From Allolobophora icterica (Eukaryota > Annelida > Clitellata > Crassiclitellata > Lumbricidae): a stretch of 64,000 bases of DNA. This document shows positions 1 through 10,974 of the stretch, one piece after another (position 1 is the stretch's first letter; the number at the start of each line of letters is the position of its first letter). The translations under genes and the position numbers were made by a program. The notes under the pieces were generated by a model. It ran no database searches. It saw nothing but the letters and a program-made list of their open reading frames with translations, and had not been told where the DNA came from. The stretch spans positions 56,269,789 to 56,333,788 of the forward strand of contig OY744607.1 in assembly GCA_963556255.1 (NCBI GenBank). The letters are read 5' to 3'.

Positions 1-559
1 TCATCGCTTCAATGTTTGTCAGGCAATTGGAAGTGAAGGGCTGCGGAGGAGGAAAATAGGAGATGGAAGACCGACTGCTAACGGGGCTTTTGTGAAGTCC
101 TGTGGATGCATCGATGTAATTCAATACAGCAGGGAGTTACTTAGAGCCTTTAGGTGTCTTAGAAACAGTTAATGTAAACTCAATGTGACTGAACATTGAT
201 AAAACACCTTTCAAGACAAAAAATTTGTGTAACAGGTAACACGAGGGTTGGAGGGGAGCTGTTTACACATCTTTCAATATTGCAGCCATATTATTCATCA
301 CTCAACTCAGAACTGTCCACCATCAGATATTGTATACATAATCATGCTCTGATACATAAACGACAATTAAACGTGTCCTTCATATACACACAAGTATATT
401 CAAATTCGTTTTATTCGGCAGCCAAATTGACAAGATTAAGCAAGTCGAAGATTAGAAGATTTCACACAATAGTTGCTCAACAGGTAATATTGACAAACTC
501 TTATATATACTCTTTGAATGTAAAGTTACATAACATCATATTATTGCCTACATTCATTC
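1..559. other. No gene seen
   Basis: An AT-rich stretch with one long open frame (196-627) that lacks any recognisable domain. Its far end reads into LINE-derived sequence. I see no splice-bounded exon or RNA gene here. Confidence 0.4.
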
Positions 560-1090
560 TCTCACTCTTGGCATTCTTTCACAGCTTCACTGGCTTCCTG
601 TCTCAAGGTACATTGATTCTGAAATAGCTACTATATTACCTATTGTATACTTCATACGCAACAGCCTGCTCACTTCCGATCAGCAGTGGATCACTACATG
701 TCCCTGTCTAGAAAGATCCAGTGATTTTCAAAAGCTTTGCCAACTTTCTCTGTGAAAAGCAGCACTCGCTTCCTGTGGAGGAACGGATACAATCCAAGAT
801 CCTCCTACTGGGACAATTCGCGATGGCTCACATTGTGCTGGCATCATCAAGAGCATTGTGTTTTTATACACAGTCAACCAGGTTGCCAATCACTGCGCTC
901 TGCTACCTGTGGCGATTTACAGGGTTCTAGATTCTGCATATCAATGCAGCTCATCAGCTTTTGTCCATTGTACCCTATTTCTCTTTGAAAAATCTTTCTT
1001 TACATATACGTACAATTGCAATCGAATCACATCTGTTAGTTGCATCAAGTCGCACTTATTTAGATGGTCGTGCATTCGTTGCTTTTGAGA
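560..1090 (+). mobile_element. Decayed CR1/L2-like LINE, 3' part of ORF2
   Basis: Short frame-shifted pieces match the conserved region after the reverse-transcriptase fingers and palm in CR1/L2/Jockey-type LINEs. QLHWLPVSRYID is readable near 583-620, HSLPVEERIQSKILLL near 765-812, and a LLVASSRT..GRAFVAF block near 1035-1085. In intact elements this part reads LHWLPV..RI..K, then a VP..RT...G.RAFS block. The pieces sit in different frames with stops between them, so the copy is dead. The LHWLPV-like block seems to occur more than once, which suggests internal duplication or two overlapping insertions. Confidence 0.6.
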
Positions 1091-1104
1091 TGTGCTTGTG
1101 CTTG

Positions 1105-1370
1105 AAGGGTGCTACATATATACTTTCCTATGTTGCACAACATTAAATACACGCTAAGAAACATGTGCACAAACTGTACACACATAAGCATACATAATTC
1201 AATACATAGCTATGTATACTTACACAAATGCATTCATATACATAATACATACACAAACACACATAAATACATACATGTATGTATGTATGTGTGTGTGCAT
1301 GTATGCGCATACATACATATATACATACATACACAAACACACATATATATGCCTATACATATACACCATA
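1105..1370. repeat. TACA/ATGT microsatellite-rich tract
   Basis: Interrupted TACA, CACA and ATGT tetranucleotide runs change strand sense in the middle, so both strands carry open frames of M-Y-V-C type. These are repeat artefacts, not genes. Confidence 0.8.
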
Positions 1371-1529
1371 TTATTCCACGTTTATTAGAAAACGATACTA
1401 GTATCATAGGCAGTGCAACACGAAGCCAAGCCGCTGTGTGCAAGTATGGCTCTGCAGTATGCCGAAGCCATATTGATTCAGTTAGCCAGCACTCATAAGA
1501 CGAGCGCGTGCACTGTGTATTATGCCGCC

Positions 1530-1850
1530 AACAGCACGGCGTTTGGCTTCGCATTTTCATAGCATCTGCTTTCTTATACTCCTTCTGAAACAAAAGCATG
1601 GCGTTTGGCTTCGCATTTTCACAGCCTCCGCCTTCTAATACTCCTTCTGAAACAACAGCACGGCGTTTGGCTTCGCATTTTCATAGTGTGCCTTCTTATA
1701 CTCCTTCTGAAACAACAGCACGGCATTTGGCTTCGCATTTTCATAGCGTCTGCCTTCTTATACTCCTTCTGAAACAAAAGCATGGCGTTTGGCTTCGCAT
1801 TTTCACAGCCTCCGCCTTCTTATACTCCTTTTGGAACAACAGCTCCTTTC
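1530..1850 (+). repeat. 62-bp minisatellite, five copies
   Basis: The word GTTTGGCTTCGCATTTTCA (ATTTGG in the fourth copy) recurs at 1541, 1603, 1665, 1725 and 1787, giving a 60-62 bp period. Copies alternate between an ACAGCACGGCG form and an AAAGCATGGCG form, so there is a two-unit higher-order pattern. One frame is open through the array (1598-1906) only because of the repeat. Confidence 0.85.
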
Positions 1851-1859
1851 AACACTACT

Positions 1860-2347
1860 GCAAACAAGCCAGGCTTAAATCTTTCCAATTGAAACTACAC
1901 ATGTAACTTCTCTTGTGCCGTTATAATAACACAAGACTCATCAATGGCGTGCCAAGTCTGACCAAGAACAGGATCAATTTCGAGACATTAAGTATGGGAC
2001 TTCAACCGGACTAGATCCAAAAAGATTACGATTCTTCTACTATGGTTTTGCACGAATCAACCAGCAGTCGAAGCATTTTGCATTCGAAGAAGTCGCTAGA
2101 TTGAAATAATAATATGAAAAACATAATTTAAAAAAAACAGAATAATAATAGGAGAATAATAATATACAAGATAATAATACAAGAGAATAATATGAGAGAA
2201 TAATAATAAGAGAGAGAGAATAGTATGAGATTCACATGCCAGACATTAATACCTGAACCAGATTAGGTTAGATTACAACTGGATCTCATCCAACCAGTCT
2301 GACCAGTCTGGGGTTTAATGCTTGTTAATTCAATCTTCAGAAATGTA
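1860..2347. other. No gene seen; AATA-rich tract
   Basis: A non-repetitive stretch followed by AATAATA/GAGAATA-rich DNA (2106-2225). No coding or RNA signal is recognised. Confidence 0.4.
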
Positions 2348-2650
2348 GTCTAAAGCAGTGCTTCTCAAACTTTCGCATTCTGCGGACCGGTAATTGCATT
2401 ACTAGCCTTACTACGGATCGTTGCTTTTGAACACCAGCATCAACATCGCAGACATTATATAACATGTTATATTAAAATTTAGATTTCATAATGTTGTCAT
2501 GGTTTACAATACTTTTGTTAGTGTTGCGTGATTTAAACTGTACATCACGTATGAAAACTATGTCGTGTTATAATTTATAATTGTTTACATTGTATGCAAT
2601 TTATTGTAACACTATTCGAGTATGATCAAAATTGTACTTCTGGTTGTCAT

Positions 2651-2652
<2 letters not shown>

Positions 2653-2696
<44 letters not shown>
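2653..2696. repeat. (CAAT)n microsatellite
   Basis: About eleven CAAT units are followed by TTTCGTTTATTCTATCC. This looks like the 3' tail of a LINE or SINE in minus orientation, because the similar tetranucleotide at 14637 ends a recognisable LINE. Confidence 0.8.
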
Positions 2697-2738
2697 TTCG
2701 TTTATTCTATCCAAGCTGACATGTGTGCAACTTTTTAC

Positions 2739-3345
2739 CATAGTGCGACCGTACGTTACCTCCGAGTACCACACGTACGTTATCGAAAAAAGTAACGTAC
2801 ATGTACTGTACGCGTACGTTAAAAATGCCACAAAGTTATCTGATCATTCACAAAGAACCTCAATATAACTATAGTCTTATAACGTACGCATAGTCGCGTA
2901 CCGTACGCGTACGTCAAAAATGATCAGTTTAGCTCTACAGAATTGGTCTCCCCGTACGCAGGCCTAGTAATTTACAAACGGTACCGAAATTTAGTATTAC
3001 TAAAATGACCACTGGCACTGACGATCCTATAAAGTGTACCGTAAAATCTTAATATTCTTCACACTAGGGGGCCTATACATTAGACAGAATATTAGCAATT
3101 TGAAATTTAAAAGTTTGAAAGTAGAGATCACTGAACAGCCACAGATGACTGATGTAATGGTTAAAATTGTTTATGACCATCAATCACCAACTATTATTGA
3201 ATTTTTCTGTGCATAATGTTATGTATTTTATTTTGGTCATGAACTGATGTGAACGTACGGTAACGTACGGCATAATAACGTACGCGTACCGTACGTACGT
3301 CATAGAAAAAAATAACGTACGTACCGTACATATGGTCGCACCTTG
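2739..3345. mobile_element. hAT-type element with CGTACG subterminal repeats
   Basis: The element has imperfect 12-bp ends (CATAGTGCGACC / reverse complement CAAGGTGCGACC) and a perfect 8-bp target-site duplication CTTTTTAC (2731-2738 and 3346-3353). Both subterminal regions are crowded with CGTACG and CGCGTACG palindromes, a likely transposase-binding array by analogy with other hAT elements. The interior is AT-rich and has no transposase. Related pieces lie at 21205-21446 and 24080-24500. Confidence 0.75.
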
Positions 3346-3424
3346 CTTTTTACAGAGTTAAGGTAGTTACAATAATATACTGTCATCAAAAATTAGCCCA
3401 GCCTATTGGATTAATATGCTATTA

Positions 3425-3700
3425 AAATAATAATATAATCTTCGTTTATTAATTCAAACTGACAAGTACGCAGAAAGATTACATGATATAGTAGTAACAG
3501 ACGATAACGAGTTTAACAGGAGTCAAATTTAACTGTACGGCAGCCATGCAAGGTGCCCATCTGTCCTACTGCTCATTTTACAAGCGCCACCTAGGGAATG
3601 AAGGCTGAGTCAACCTTGTGGGGCCAGCGGGTATCGAACCTGCGTCCTTCTGATCTTCGTGCCAGCATGTTACCATTCAACCATCTCCCCGTCCCAATTA
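3425..3700 (-). mobile_element. tRNA-derived SINE
   Basis: On the minus strand, 3695-3620 reads as a tRNA-like head. An A-box-like GATGGTTGAATGGTAACATG is followed by a B box GGTTCGATACC. The body then runs to a 3' part with CTTTCTGCGTACTTGTCAG. That 3' part recurs at 29540-29640 without the tRNA head. No intact tRNA cloverleaf is expected, since the copy has drifted. Confidence 0.6.
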
Positions 3701-3992
3701 TGCTAATAATTACAATAATATCCTAATAATTCTAAAGCCTGGTAACCAATCACTCGTGGACCGGTATCGAGACGCGGACCACATTTTGAGTAGCAATGGA
3801 TTAAAGTAAGACCATACTTCCCAACTGGTTCTATTTACAAGGATTGTGATTTTGGATTGCAGAGTTGCATATAAAATGCATCGCATGTTGTGGAAACGAT
3901 GCTATACGAGTTAGTAGATTAGATTAGAACTAGCATAATCTGATTCACAGAGCATGCTAAAATCCCGAGGCGAGCCACCGTCACACACGACC

Positions 3993-4103
3993 ACTATACC
4001 CTGTGGTCGATCGAGTCGACCAAGTGGAAGACTTTTCGACCAATTCGACTTGGTCAAGTTTCAACCAACTTTATCGACTGACTTGATCGATCATGGGGTA
4101 TAG
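3993..4103. mobile_element. Short TIR element with GTCGA/TCGAC repeats
   Basis: The ends CTATACCCTGTGGTCGATC and (reverse complement) CTATACCCCATGATCGATC are inverted repeats enclosing a TCGACC/GGTCGA-rich core. It is 111 bp long. A longer relative with the same ends lies at 31610-32179, so this is probably an internally deleted copy. I could not fix a target-site duplication. Confidence 0.6.
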
Positions 4104-4145
4104 CTTCCACCCAAAGAATTCTAATCTGACATCTATAGTCTAGTA

Positions 4146-4248
4146 CAGGGCTGGCAAACTTTTTAAAGGCGAGTGTCAAAAGTGCTGCTAAATCATTTTT
4201 AAAATACCCTCAAAAACGAGCACGCTTGCCACAGGATTGCCATCCCTG
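4146..4248. mobile_element. 103-bp hAT MITE
   Basis: The ends are CAGGGCTGGCAAAC and, as reverse complement, CAGGGATGGCAATC. The flanking 8-bp target-site duplication GTCTAGTA is perfect (4138-4145 and 4249-4256). It is too short to encode anything and is mobilised in trans if at all. Confidence 0.85.
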
Positions 4249-4256
4249 GTCTAGTA

Positions 4257-4683
4257 AAATACAAATCCACGAAATCATCTTTAAGATAATGCTCTCTTCC
4301 CTTATGTAATCTAATCTTCATTCTTCTTCCATTCTTTTGTCATCCAGTTGCTCCGTTGATCATTCCTCCACTCGTAACAGCAACCCAGCAACAACGTCGA
4401 AGTTACAGCAAATTATTGTTTAAAATAATTTAAATTTTTTAATAAATTAATGGTACAATGAAATGACAGAAACGTGCATATTTCTGACCTCGAAACTGCA
4501 ATTGTGCAGGCAGAAGGTCAGAAGAGTTCTGCGTCGTCTGAGATATACCAAGTCATTGTTTACCCTTGAACTGCTCCAGGCGCTTCTTTTTCAAAAATAA
4601 AACCTAAGAACAAAATAAGAAAGTTTAATTGCCTCAAGCAGAAACATATCAACAGATAGTGAAAGTCCTTGCTTTGAACTATA
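4257..4683. other. No gene seen
   Basis: AT-rich single-copy-looking sequence. No exon, RNA gene or element ends are recognised. Confidence 0.4.
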
Positions 4684-4750
4684 GCACTGTCTGACTTCAT
4701 AATTGTAATCTCCCGTATCAGGAAATTACAATTACGAAGTCAGACAGTGC
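4684..4750. ncRNA. 67-nt stem-loop, miRNA-precursor-like or MITE relic
   Basis: GCACTGTCTGACTTC (4684-4698) pairs with its exact complement at 4736-4750. The stem continues through TAATTGTAAT / ATTACAATTA with single mismatches, leaving a loop of about seven bases (CGTATCA). Length, loop size and sparse mismatches match an animal pre-miRNA, but a small palindromic transposon relic would look the same. I recognise no known miRNA seed. Confidence 0.3.
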
Positions 4751-6040
4751 CCAAAAAACCATGAGGAACAAAATTATTCGCAGGAGCTGTTGAATCAAAA
4801 TCGGTGATGCAGGTAAGGTTATGGTTGGTTATGGGCCAATGTCCAAAAGTCAGGCATGACAGTAATTGTAATCGTAATCGTGAGACTTCTACACCGCCAA
4901 AAAAAGCTACGTCGCGGGAACCAGCTTATTCACAGACAGTGGAAATCTTGGAAGTTGGAATGGTACAACAGATACAGAGAAGAGGATGTGTTCGAATAGG
5001 ATCTTTGGAAATGTAATCTGACCGGGTTTGAGCGAAAGGGCCATGCTGAAATGACAAGAGGTCTAATGCTAAGCTAGTAGTAAGGGTCTGAACTTGTGGC
5101 TAGGAATTTATGGAGCAACCTGTATTTAGCCTCACCCATTTAAAGCTGACGCGGTCTCTCTAAAGCAGTAATATATAGTTTTGGAACACTGCATACCCAT
5201 CTCCCATGAGTGCCAACACAGTGTACACGCAAAATGGCGGTCGGTCATAACAGGGCGACTTTCGCTACGCTCTCAAAACCTCGATTCCCCAATTACAGAG
5301 TCAAATAACAATTCCATTTCCCTCAGGACGCTAATTAAATAACTTCGTTTGCCATGTACCGTGCGGGGTGCCTGAAGGGGCAGATGAGGGAGAAGAACCG
5401 AGCTGGGTCCGACCGCTTGCAGAGCGCGTCCGATACAGTCGGCCTAGCCTGCCACCCGCTGGCGTGCAGTTTTCATCAAGTCAGAGTTCAGAAGTAGGTC
5501 AGAGAGCATGCTCAGGCGAAGAAATGAGGTGGGCTTAATTTATGCCCCGTTTTATGCCGCTGGGAAACATTCAGACCCTTGTCTTTGTCTCGGACCATTT
5601 CATGTATGCAGGCTGAAGGATAACCTAATTTAAGCCCACCCGTATGTAGAACATACAAAGCAGTTAGTAGCAAGAACGAAAATGCTTCATTCATTCACTC
5701 GTGCTTTAATGAATACCTTCATTCATTTATTTATTCATCCACTTATTTATTCAATCATTCATTATGCACATTACTATGTACAGCCGTTCTTCACATATCC
5801 ACTCTCCCAGCCAACCTCTACAAAGACAATTTCAATATATTTAACATGTTTAAATTTACACATTCGACTCTTTTAGGTTCGGATTAACCATAAGACCAGA
5901 CAATAAGAATCGAAGCGAATTTGCACTCATCGCTGTCATCATTGGCTTCAGGAAATGCTGGACATGATGATTATAACAATGAATGCAGAACTAACCTGTG
6001 GTAAACAGTCTTGGATAAGCAGGATATACCGTAATCATAA
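4751..6040. other. No supported gene
   Basis: Mixed unique-looking DNA. It includes a moderately GC-rich patch near 5220-5480 and a CATT-rich microsatellite at 5685-5765. Short open frames are present, but none has domain content or convincing splice sites. Confidence 0.35.
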
Positions 6041-6044
6041 TTTA

Positions 6045-6565
6045 ACAGACTGATCTTCTGGATATTGTAATTGTAATCGAACATTTATAAAAGCATCACT
6101 CAATGATTCAGAGGCGCTCCTCACCCGAGTCAGTGCTATCGCTAACAAATAAAAAGGACTTGGGAAGTTCAGGTGTTTAAAGAACAGGTGAAGAGAAAAT
6201 GAAAAGCTGAAGCCGCAACTGCTGAGGAAGACAGTTCCGACCAGAGAGGCTAACATAGGCAAAACTTCTAGACTGAGCAGCAGCCCGCACAAACATGGGG
6301 AGCAACCAACAAGTAGGCCTCAGGTGGCCGAGCGGAGAGACCAGGTTGAGAAGAGACCGAGACACAGAAGGTCATGAGGTATGAAGGAGCTACCCCGACC
6401 AAACAGTTGCGCATTGAAATTAAAACTTTGAACTGGATGCGCTGGGGCACAGGAAGCCAGTGGAGAGTGACCTGACTATGGCTGGGTTTGGTAGGCCATC
6501 TGTTGATACCGTATGCATTAGTGCGATACAAGTTATAAATTAATAATAATAATAATAATTGCAAA
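6045..6565 (-). mobile_element. CR1-like LINE 3' end
   Basis: On the minus strand 6480-6290 reads VTLHWLPVPQRIQFKVLI, then a GVAPSYL block, the usual region after the palm in CR1/L2-type ORF2. The frame then breaks. The 3' untranslated end carries GAGCGCCTCTGAATCATTG and a TTTATAAATGTT tail near 6060-6120. The same AGCGCCTCT tail word marks other LINE ends in the window (12540, 44950, 49035, 51615). It is 5'-truncated and dead. Confidence 0.75.
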
Positions 6566-7439
6566 TGCGCATTTATGTAGTCCCGCTTAATCCTTTAACG
6601 ACGCGAGGGATTAGTTTTCCATGCATTTTAGTACACAATCATCGTTAAAGGGCTAAAGAAAACTCAGAGATGCTCCCACTGTGATCATTATCGAACAGGA
6701 TTATATAAAAGTGCTGAAAAAATGAAGGCACAGAACCAGATTCTCAAATGACAAGTTGTGTGGCAGCCTGTTGCAGAAATTACTTAAATAAATAAATATC
6801 TAATTAAATAAAGAATAGAAAATATATCCACCATCAGTGGCGTGAAATTTGAGCCAAAGCGAGCACTCACCTTGAATAAGTCTCAACGAACATTGCCCAT
6901 GTGCATCGTTTTCGCTAAAAATTTAAAGTTAAACTGTAAGGATAAACATCCAGAATTTGCAACGGTTATTAAAAGCTGCAGATTAAATATTACACGCACT
7001 TGCCTGGCAAGTTACGGTGACGTTATCTAATCCGACGTAATCTAAAACAACTGCTATAGTAACATTATCGTAACACACAAGTATCAATTGCTTATACACT
7101 TACTTACTTTATCGCTCCTACGCAAATCACATTCTAAACTTGCAATCCTTCTGACAAGATAATAATCGTAATCATAATCTCTAAATTTCTTTGGCACTCA
7201 ACATAGCCAACGGTGAATGGGCCCAAAATTCAGAGCGCTCAGTCAAACAAAATCAGTGAGGCACGTTATGGTTAGGTACGATTCCAAGTCGCGAGCCAAA
7301 GGTACGGTGGGACGAAGCGAGAGAATTGCTCATTTTTTTACTTGCCGCATTAAATATTTATCACAGCGACTTCGTTACGATGTTAAAGTTTAAAATTCAC
7401 ATGCATCACATCAATTGCAAATCAAACCAATGATATCAG
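6566..7439. other. No gene seen
   Basis: AT-rich sequence. A 62-codon frame at 6842-7030 has no recognisable features. A small palindrome of the CTTTAACGA/TCGTTAAAG type occurs at 6593-6651. No element ends were identified. Confidence 0.35.
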
Positions 7440-7620
7440 ACAGAGTAGCGAATTTGTGAGAGCACTCGCCTTGTAACACGAACAGTACAGGTTCTAGCCT
7501 CCTTCCCCAAGACAGTTAGTGTGTACGGACCTTGAGCAAGTCCTTCACTCACAATTGCACGGCACCATGGACTGATGTTTGGTCATTAGATAGTGGTGCT
7601 AAATAAATGCACAACAATAA
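7440..7620 (+). mobile_element. tRNA-derived SINE of the V-SINE/LINE2-tail type
   Basis: A tRNA-like head contains an A-box-like GTAGCGAATTTGTGAGAGC and a degenerate B box GGTTCTAGCCT. It is followed by GACCTTGAGCAAGTCCTTC and CACAATTGCAC, the conserved core typical of V-SINEs and L2-tailed SINEs. It ends in an A-rich CAACAATAACAATAA tail. No open frame is expected. Confidence 0.6.
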
Positions 7621-8449
7621 CAATAATCAACATTTGGCATCTTATCGGATCAAAATGAGATAACATCCAAAACAATAAAATCTGTTGTCGTAAAATGGTG
7701 CAAATAAAACAAATTACTAAAAATAAAGGTGCCCAAGTTAAATGGTAGCTGAAAGCATATGATATATCGAAGTTTACAACTACAAATCACCTTGTCAAAA
7801 ACCTCAAACATGTTGCATTATCTCAAAACTCCTAAAGATTCACACACAAAGTAGTTATCTATTGTTAGGAAGACATCAGTAACACTCGAATCAAAGGATT
7901 TATATAAACATATTTATGTACTGAATTAAGTACTACACACAACTACACACAATAAAAAATAACTAGACCATGTCCATGTAGTAATTGCTAAAAATCAGTA
8001 GTTACCATCTAATAAAGAGCTTCATTTACACTGCATTGACGTCCTTATTTCCTGCAAGCATAAGCCCCAAACATCTCACCCCAAAGCACAGTGAGAGCCA
8101 ATTAGCCTGGCAGCCACAGTCTACGGCCAACCTCACATTACCACAGCCCGTTAAAGCGGATTCCTCGCTCTGTAACCTAACCCTACCTACCCCAATTAAA
8201 CTTTGAAACAAACGCAGCCGAGCAAGCACCCAACATACATACGCACAGGCATTAATACCGCCCGCGTAAACACACCGCGGCTCAGATACAACGCCTGCCT
8301 TTCGATATTCCATCATTCCGCAGATTTGACGGCGTACACAAACGTACACAACACACTTAGGCTACATGCCAAGCGTACATTATAGAGCGATTAACAGACT
8401 ATGTGAATCGGAAAATGCGCAACCTGTGTCTAAAATAAACATATTAAAC
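7621..8449. other. No supported gene
   Basis: AT-rich DNA that becomes GC-richer after 8040. Open frames on both strands overlap here without domain content. It may be the 5' flank or first intron of whatever is driven from the CpG-rich block that follows. Confidence 0.3.
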
Positions 8450-8660
8450 CAACGCGAGTCCCACTCGTAAAACTTACCGCTTTCGGCGTCACTTTTTCGA
8501 GATCGGGACCGCGGCCGCCATTCGACAGGGCAAACTGGTTCAGCGCATACACTCAGACCCGGCTGGGTCGCTAATGGTCGCTTACGCATGCATATGCGGC
8601 GGCCGCGAAGCCTACACAGTCCGCATTTGTACACAAACGCATGCACATACGCCGCGAGTG
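8450..8660 (-). promoter_or_regulatory. CpG-rich block with possible minus-strand first exon
   Basis: CpG density rises sharply and two NotI-type GCGGCCGC or near words occur. On the minus strand a strong donor context GAAAGCG|GTAAGT has its GT at 8477-8476. Upstream lies ATGGCGGCCGCGG (8522-8510), but that frame stops after ten codons, so any coding would use another frame or the exon is untranslated. No downstream exon of such a gene was recognised in 1-8449. Confidence 0.25.
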
Positions 8661-8820
8661 GCGGCCGTCGCGGCTTCGCCTGTTATCTGGTAGGTGGCGC
8701 TGTGTGAAATATATGGCGCGCCAATATGTAATATATCGAGGCGGCCGTCGAAGCTTCGGGTCTCACCTGCTAGGTGGCGCTGCGGCGTGAAATCTATGGC
8801 ACGCCGAAGCAGGATATTGC
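8661..8820. repeat. 80-bp GC-rich tandem duplication
   Basis: GCGGCCGTCG at 8661 and 8741 and TAGGTGGCGCTG at 8691 and 8771 give a clean 80-bp period. There are two copies, each ending near a TATGGC.CGCC word. Confidence 0.75.
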
Positions 8821-9033
8821 GGTAAAAATGGATGGAATGCTGACATAAATTTATCTAATCTATTATCTAACTGTAGCATTATATATAATATAATGTATAT
8901 ATTATTTGATTGTTGTTGTTATTGTTGTTATTATTAATATTATTATTTTGATCATGATTTACGTGTTCATCATCCCTCATACCCCACCTCTTTGTTCACC
9001 GATGCGGTCTGACATGTTTTACAAATTAAACGA

Positions 9034-9064
<31 letters not shown>

Positions 9065-9109
9065 TTACTATTTATTTTTACCTGAGGTACATGTAATCCA
9101 GTAGGAGTT
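8821..9109. other. AT-rich DNA with (AT)n
   Basis: Contains an AT dinucleotide run (9034-9058) and ATT/GTT-rich DNA. No coding signal. Confidence 0.5.
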
Positions 9110-10925
9110 TAAAACTTAGGGAGTATTATCACTATCACTTCTACTATTACTGCTACTGCTACTGCTGCTACTACTACTGTACAAACAGCTAATGAGCTGA
9201 GCTGAGCTGGCTCTGCAGTTCCAGTCTACTTTAAGTGAGCTGCTTGATAAGTAAATTCCTTTTAGAACTAAGAGGGCTGTAGACGGCACACCACAGCCTT
9301 GGTTCAACTCTGCCATTTCTGAGGCTAAGCATCGAATAAGTCAATTGGAGCGTTGGTGGTGCCACACACTTCTGCCTTCTATCACACTAAGTTTAAGCAA
9401 CAGTGCAGACGAGTACGAAAACTTGTTTCATCTGCCAAATCTGCATATTTAACTAGTTTAATCTCTGAAAGTTCTGCATCACCAAAAGCTTGTGGTTGAC
9501 CTTAAATAACGTGCTACATCGGGAAAAGTTACATTTGTTCCCTACATGTGTGCTTAGCTGCCAGTGTTGGATAAACTCAGACAAGAAATGAGTTAAATCA
9601 AAACTCAACTCATGCACCTCAAAATGAGTTAAAACTCAAACTCAACTCATCCTAAGTGAAATGAGTTAACTCAAACTCACTTGTTAAATGAGTTAAATCA
9701 TCAATTCACACAATTTTTCCATCACGCCTACTTGTAACAGAAAAATATTTTCCATCAAGAATACACGGTACTTCAGCCATGTTGTTCTTAACTGTTCACA
9801 ATGTACAAAATATGCAGTGCTTGAACACTGTCCGCCCGCCGCTGCTGGCCGTGTTTACGACCCTCCCTGCCGTCACCACTCACCAGTATGGAAAGCCGAC
9901 GATATAAAAAAGGCTTGTTTCAACATAATATGTGCCAAGTGCCGAAGAGTGAGTTGAGTTTAAAATAGTTGACAGTTACAACTCAAACTCACAGAAACTA
10001 TGAATTAACTCAAACTCATAACTCACACTCTTTAAGGTGAGTTAACTCAAACTCATAAATCACAGCAAATGAGTTAACTCGTGAGTTTCAACTCATCTGA
10101 GTTAACTCATACCCAACACTGTTAGCTGCCAATGCAATTACCTTGCAAGTAAATTCTTGACCTTTTTGCTGACATTTCTGGTATACTGCTTAAATTGGTC
10201 AGTTCCTGTGCACTGGACAAATTCCTCCATCCAAATTCTACACGTCCTATCATGGACTACTTTCTGCCAACTACTCTTGAAGAGTTTCAAACACTTATCT
10301 TTTCCTCGCCTAACAAAACTGGTCTACTTGACTCCATTGCTACTTGATTTCTGAAAGAGTGCTTTGATGTCTAGGGTCCAACCATTACATCGATTATCAA
10401 TATCTCTTTGCACGATGTATTCTTTCCCATCTTCGTTTGCTCTTGCCATAGTTCAACTGCTGCTTAAGAAACCTTCTCTTGACCCTGATGACCTGTCAAA
10501 TTATAGACCCATCTCAGTCTTGAATTTTCTATCTAAAATCTGTGAACAGACAGTCACGAATCGCATGCAAACTCACCTATCATCAAACTCACTATCTCGC
10601 CTTTTCAGTCGGCTTATCGTAAGTTTCAACAGAATCCATACTTCTTTACTGTTCATAATGACGTCATATGCTCAATGGACAAGGGTATGATTATGTGACA
10701 GCACTTGTTCTTCTTCACTTGTCTACTGATTTTGGTACTGTGGATCGTTCTCTTTTCCTTCATTGCCTCAAACGCTGGTTTGGGATCTCTGGTCCTGCAC
10801 TAAATTGGTTTAGTACTTATCGTAGTTCATGCACTCAACCAGTGTATTTAAATGGTAATTATTCATCTAGTACTTTGTTGGCATGTGGTGTTTCACAGAG
10901 TTCTGTGCTCGGTCCTCTTCGTTTG
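9110..10925 (+). mobile_element. CR1-like LINE ORF2 fragment, split by a hAT
   Basis: The left part (9190-9550) reads PWFNSAISEAKHRISQLERWW, the linker between endonuclease and reverse transcriptase. After the hAT at 9562-10121 the frame resumes in the same element. DDLSNYRPISVLNFLSKI (10480-10545) is reverse-transcriptase motif 1-2, ALVLLHLSTDF (10700-10732) is a damaged version of the catalytic motif A (L.D.S.AFD), and LLACGVSQSSVLGP (10876-10917) is motif B. Frameshifts and stops make it a pseudogene. It breaks off before the YADD motif, at a junction with the decayed hAT. Confidence 0.8.
9562..10121. mobile_element. 560-bp hAT element with TGAGT/ACTCA arrays
   Basis: The ends are CAGTGTTGGATAAACTCA and, as reverse complement, CAGTGTTGGGTATGAGTT. 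The 8-bp target-site duplication TTAGCTGC is perfect (9554-9561 and 10122-10129). Deleting the element and one TSD copy restores the LINE reading frame (T-C-V-L-S-C-Q-C-N). Both subterminal zones are dense in GAGTTAACTCAAACTCAT words, a probable transposase-binding array. No transposase is encoded. Confidence 0.92.
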
Positions 10926-10974
10926 GACAATTATTTTGACTTCCGGTTATGAACCATGAGAGGATATAAAAGAC

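Larger units (their letters stand above)
2356..3798. mobile_element. hAT-type non-autonomous element with nested insertions
   Basis: The left end CAGTGCTTCTCAAAC and the right end (reverse complement CATTGCTACTCAAAA) form imperfect terminal inverted repeats, each followed inward by a GCGGACC-type word. The flanks are GTCTAAAG (2348-2355) and GATTAAAG (3799-3806), an 8-bp target-site duplication with two mismatches. The ends resemble those of the younger element at 55241-55563, so both probably belong to one family. A second hAT (2739-3345) and a SINE sit inside. There is no transposase. Confidence 0.6.
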
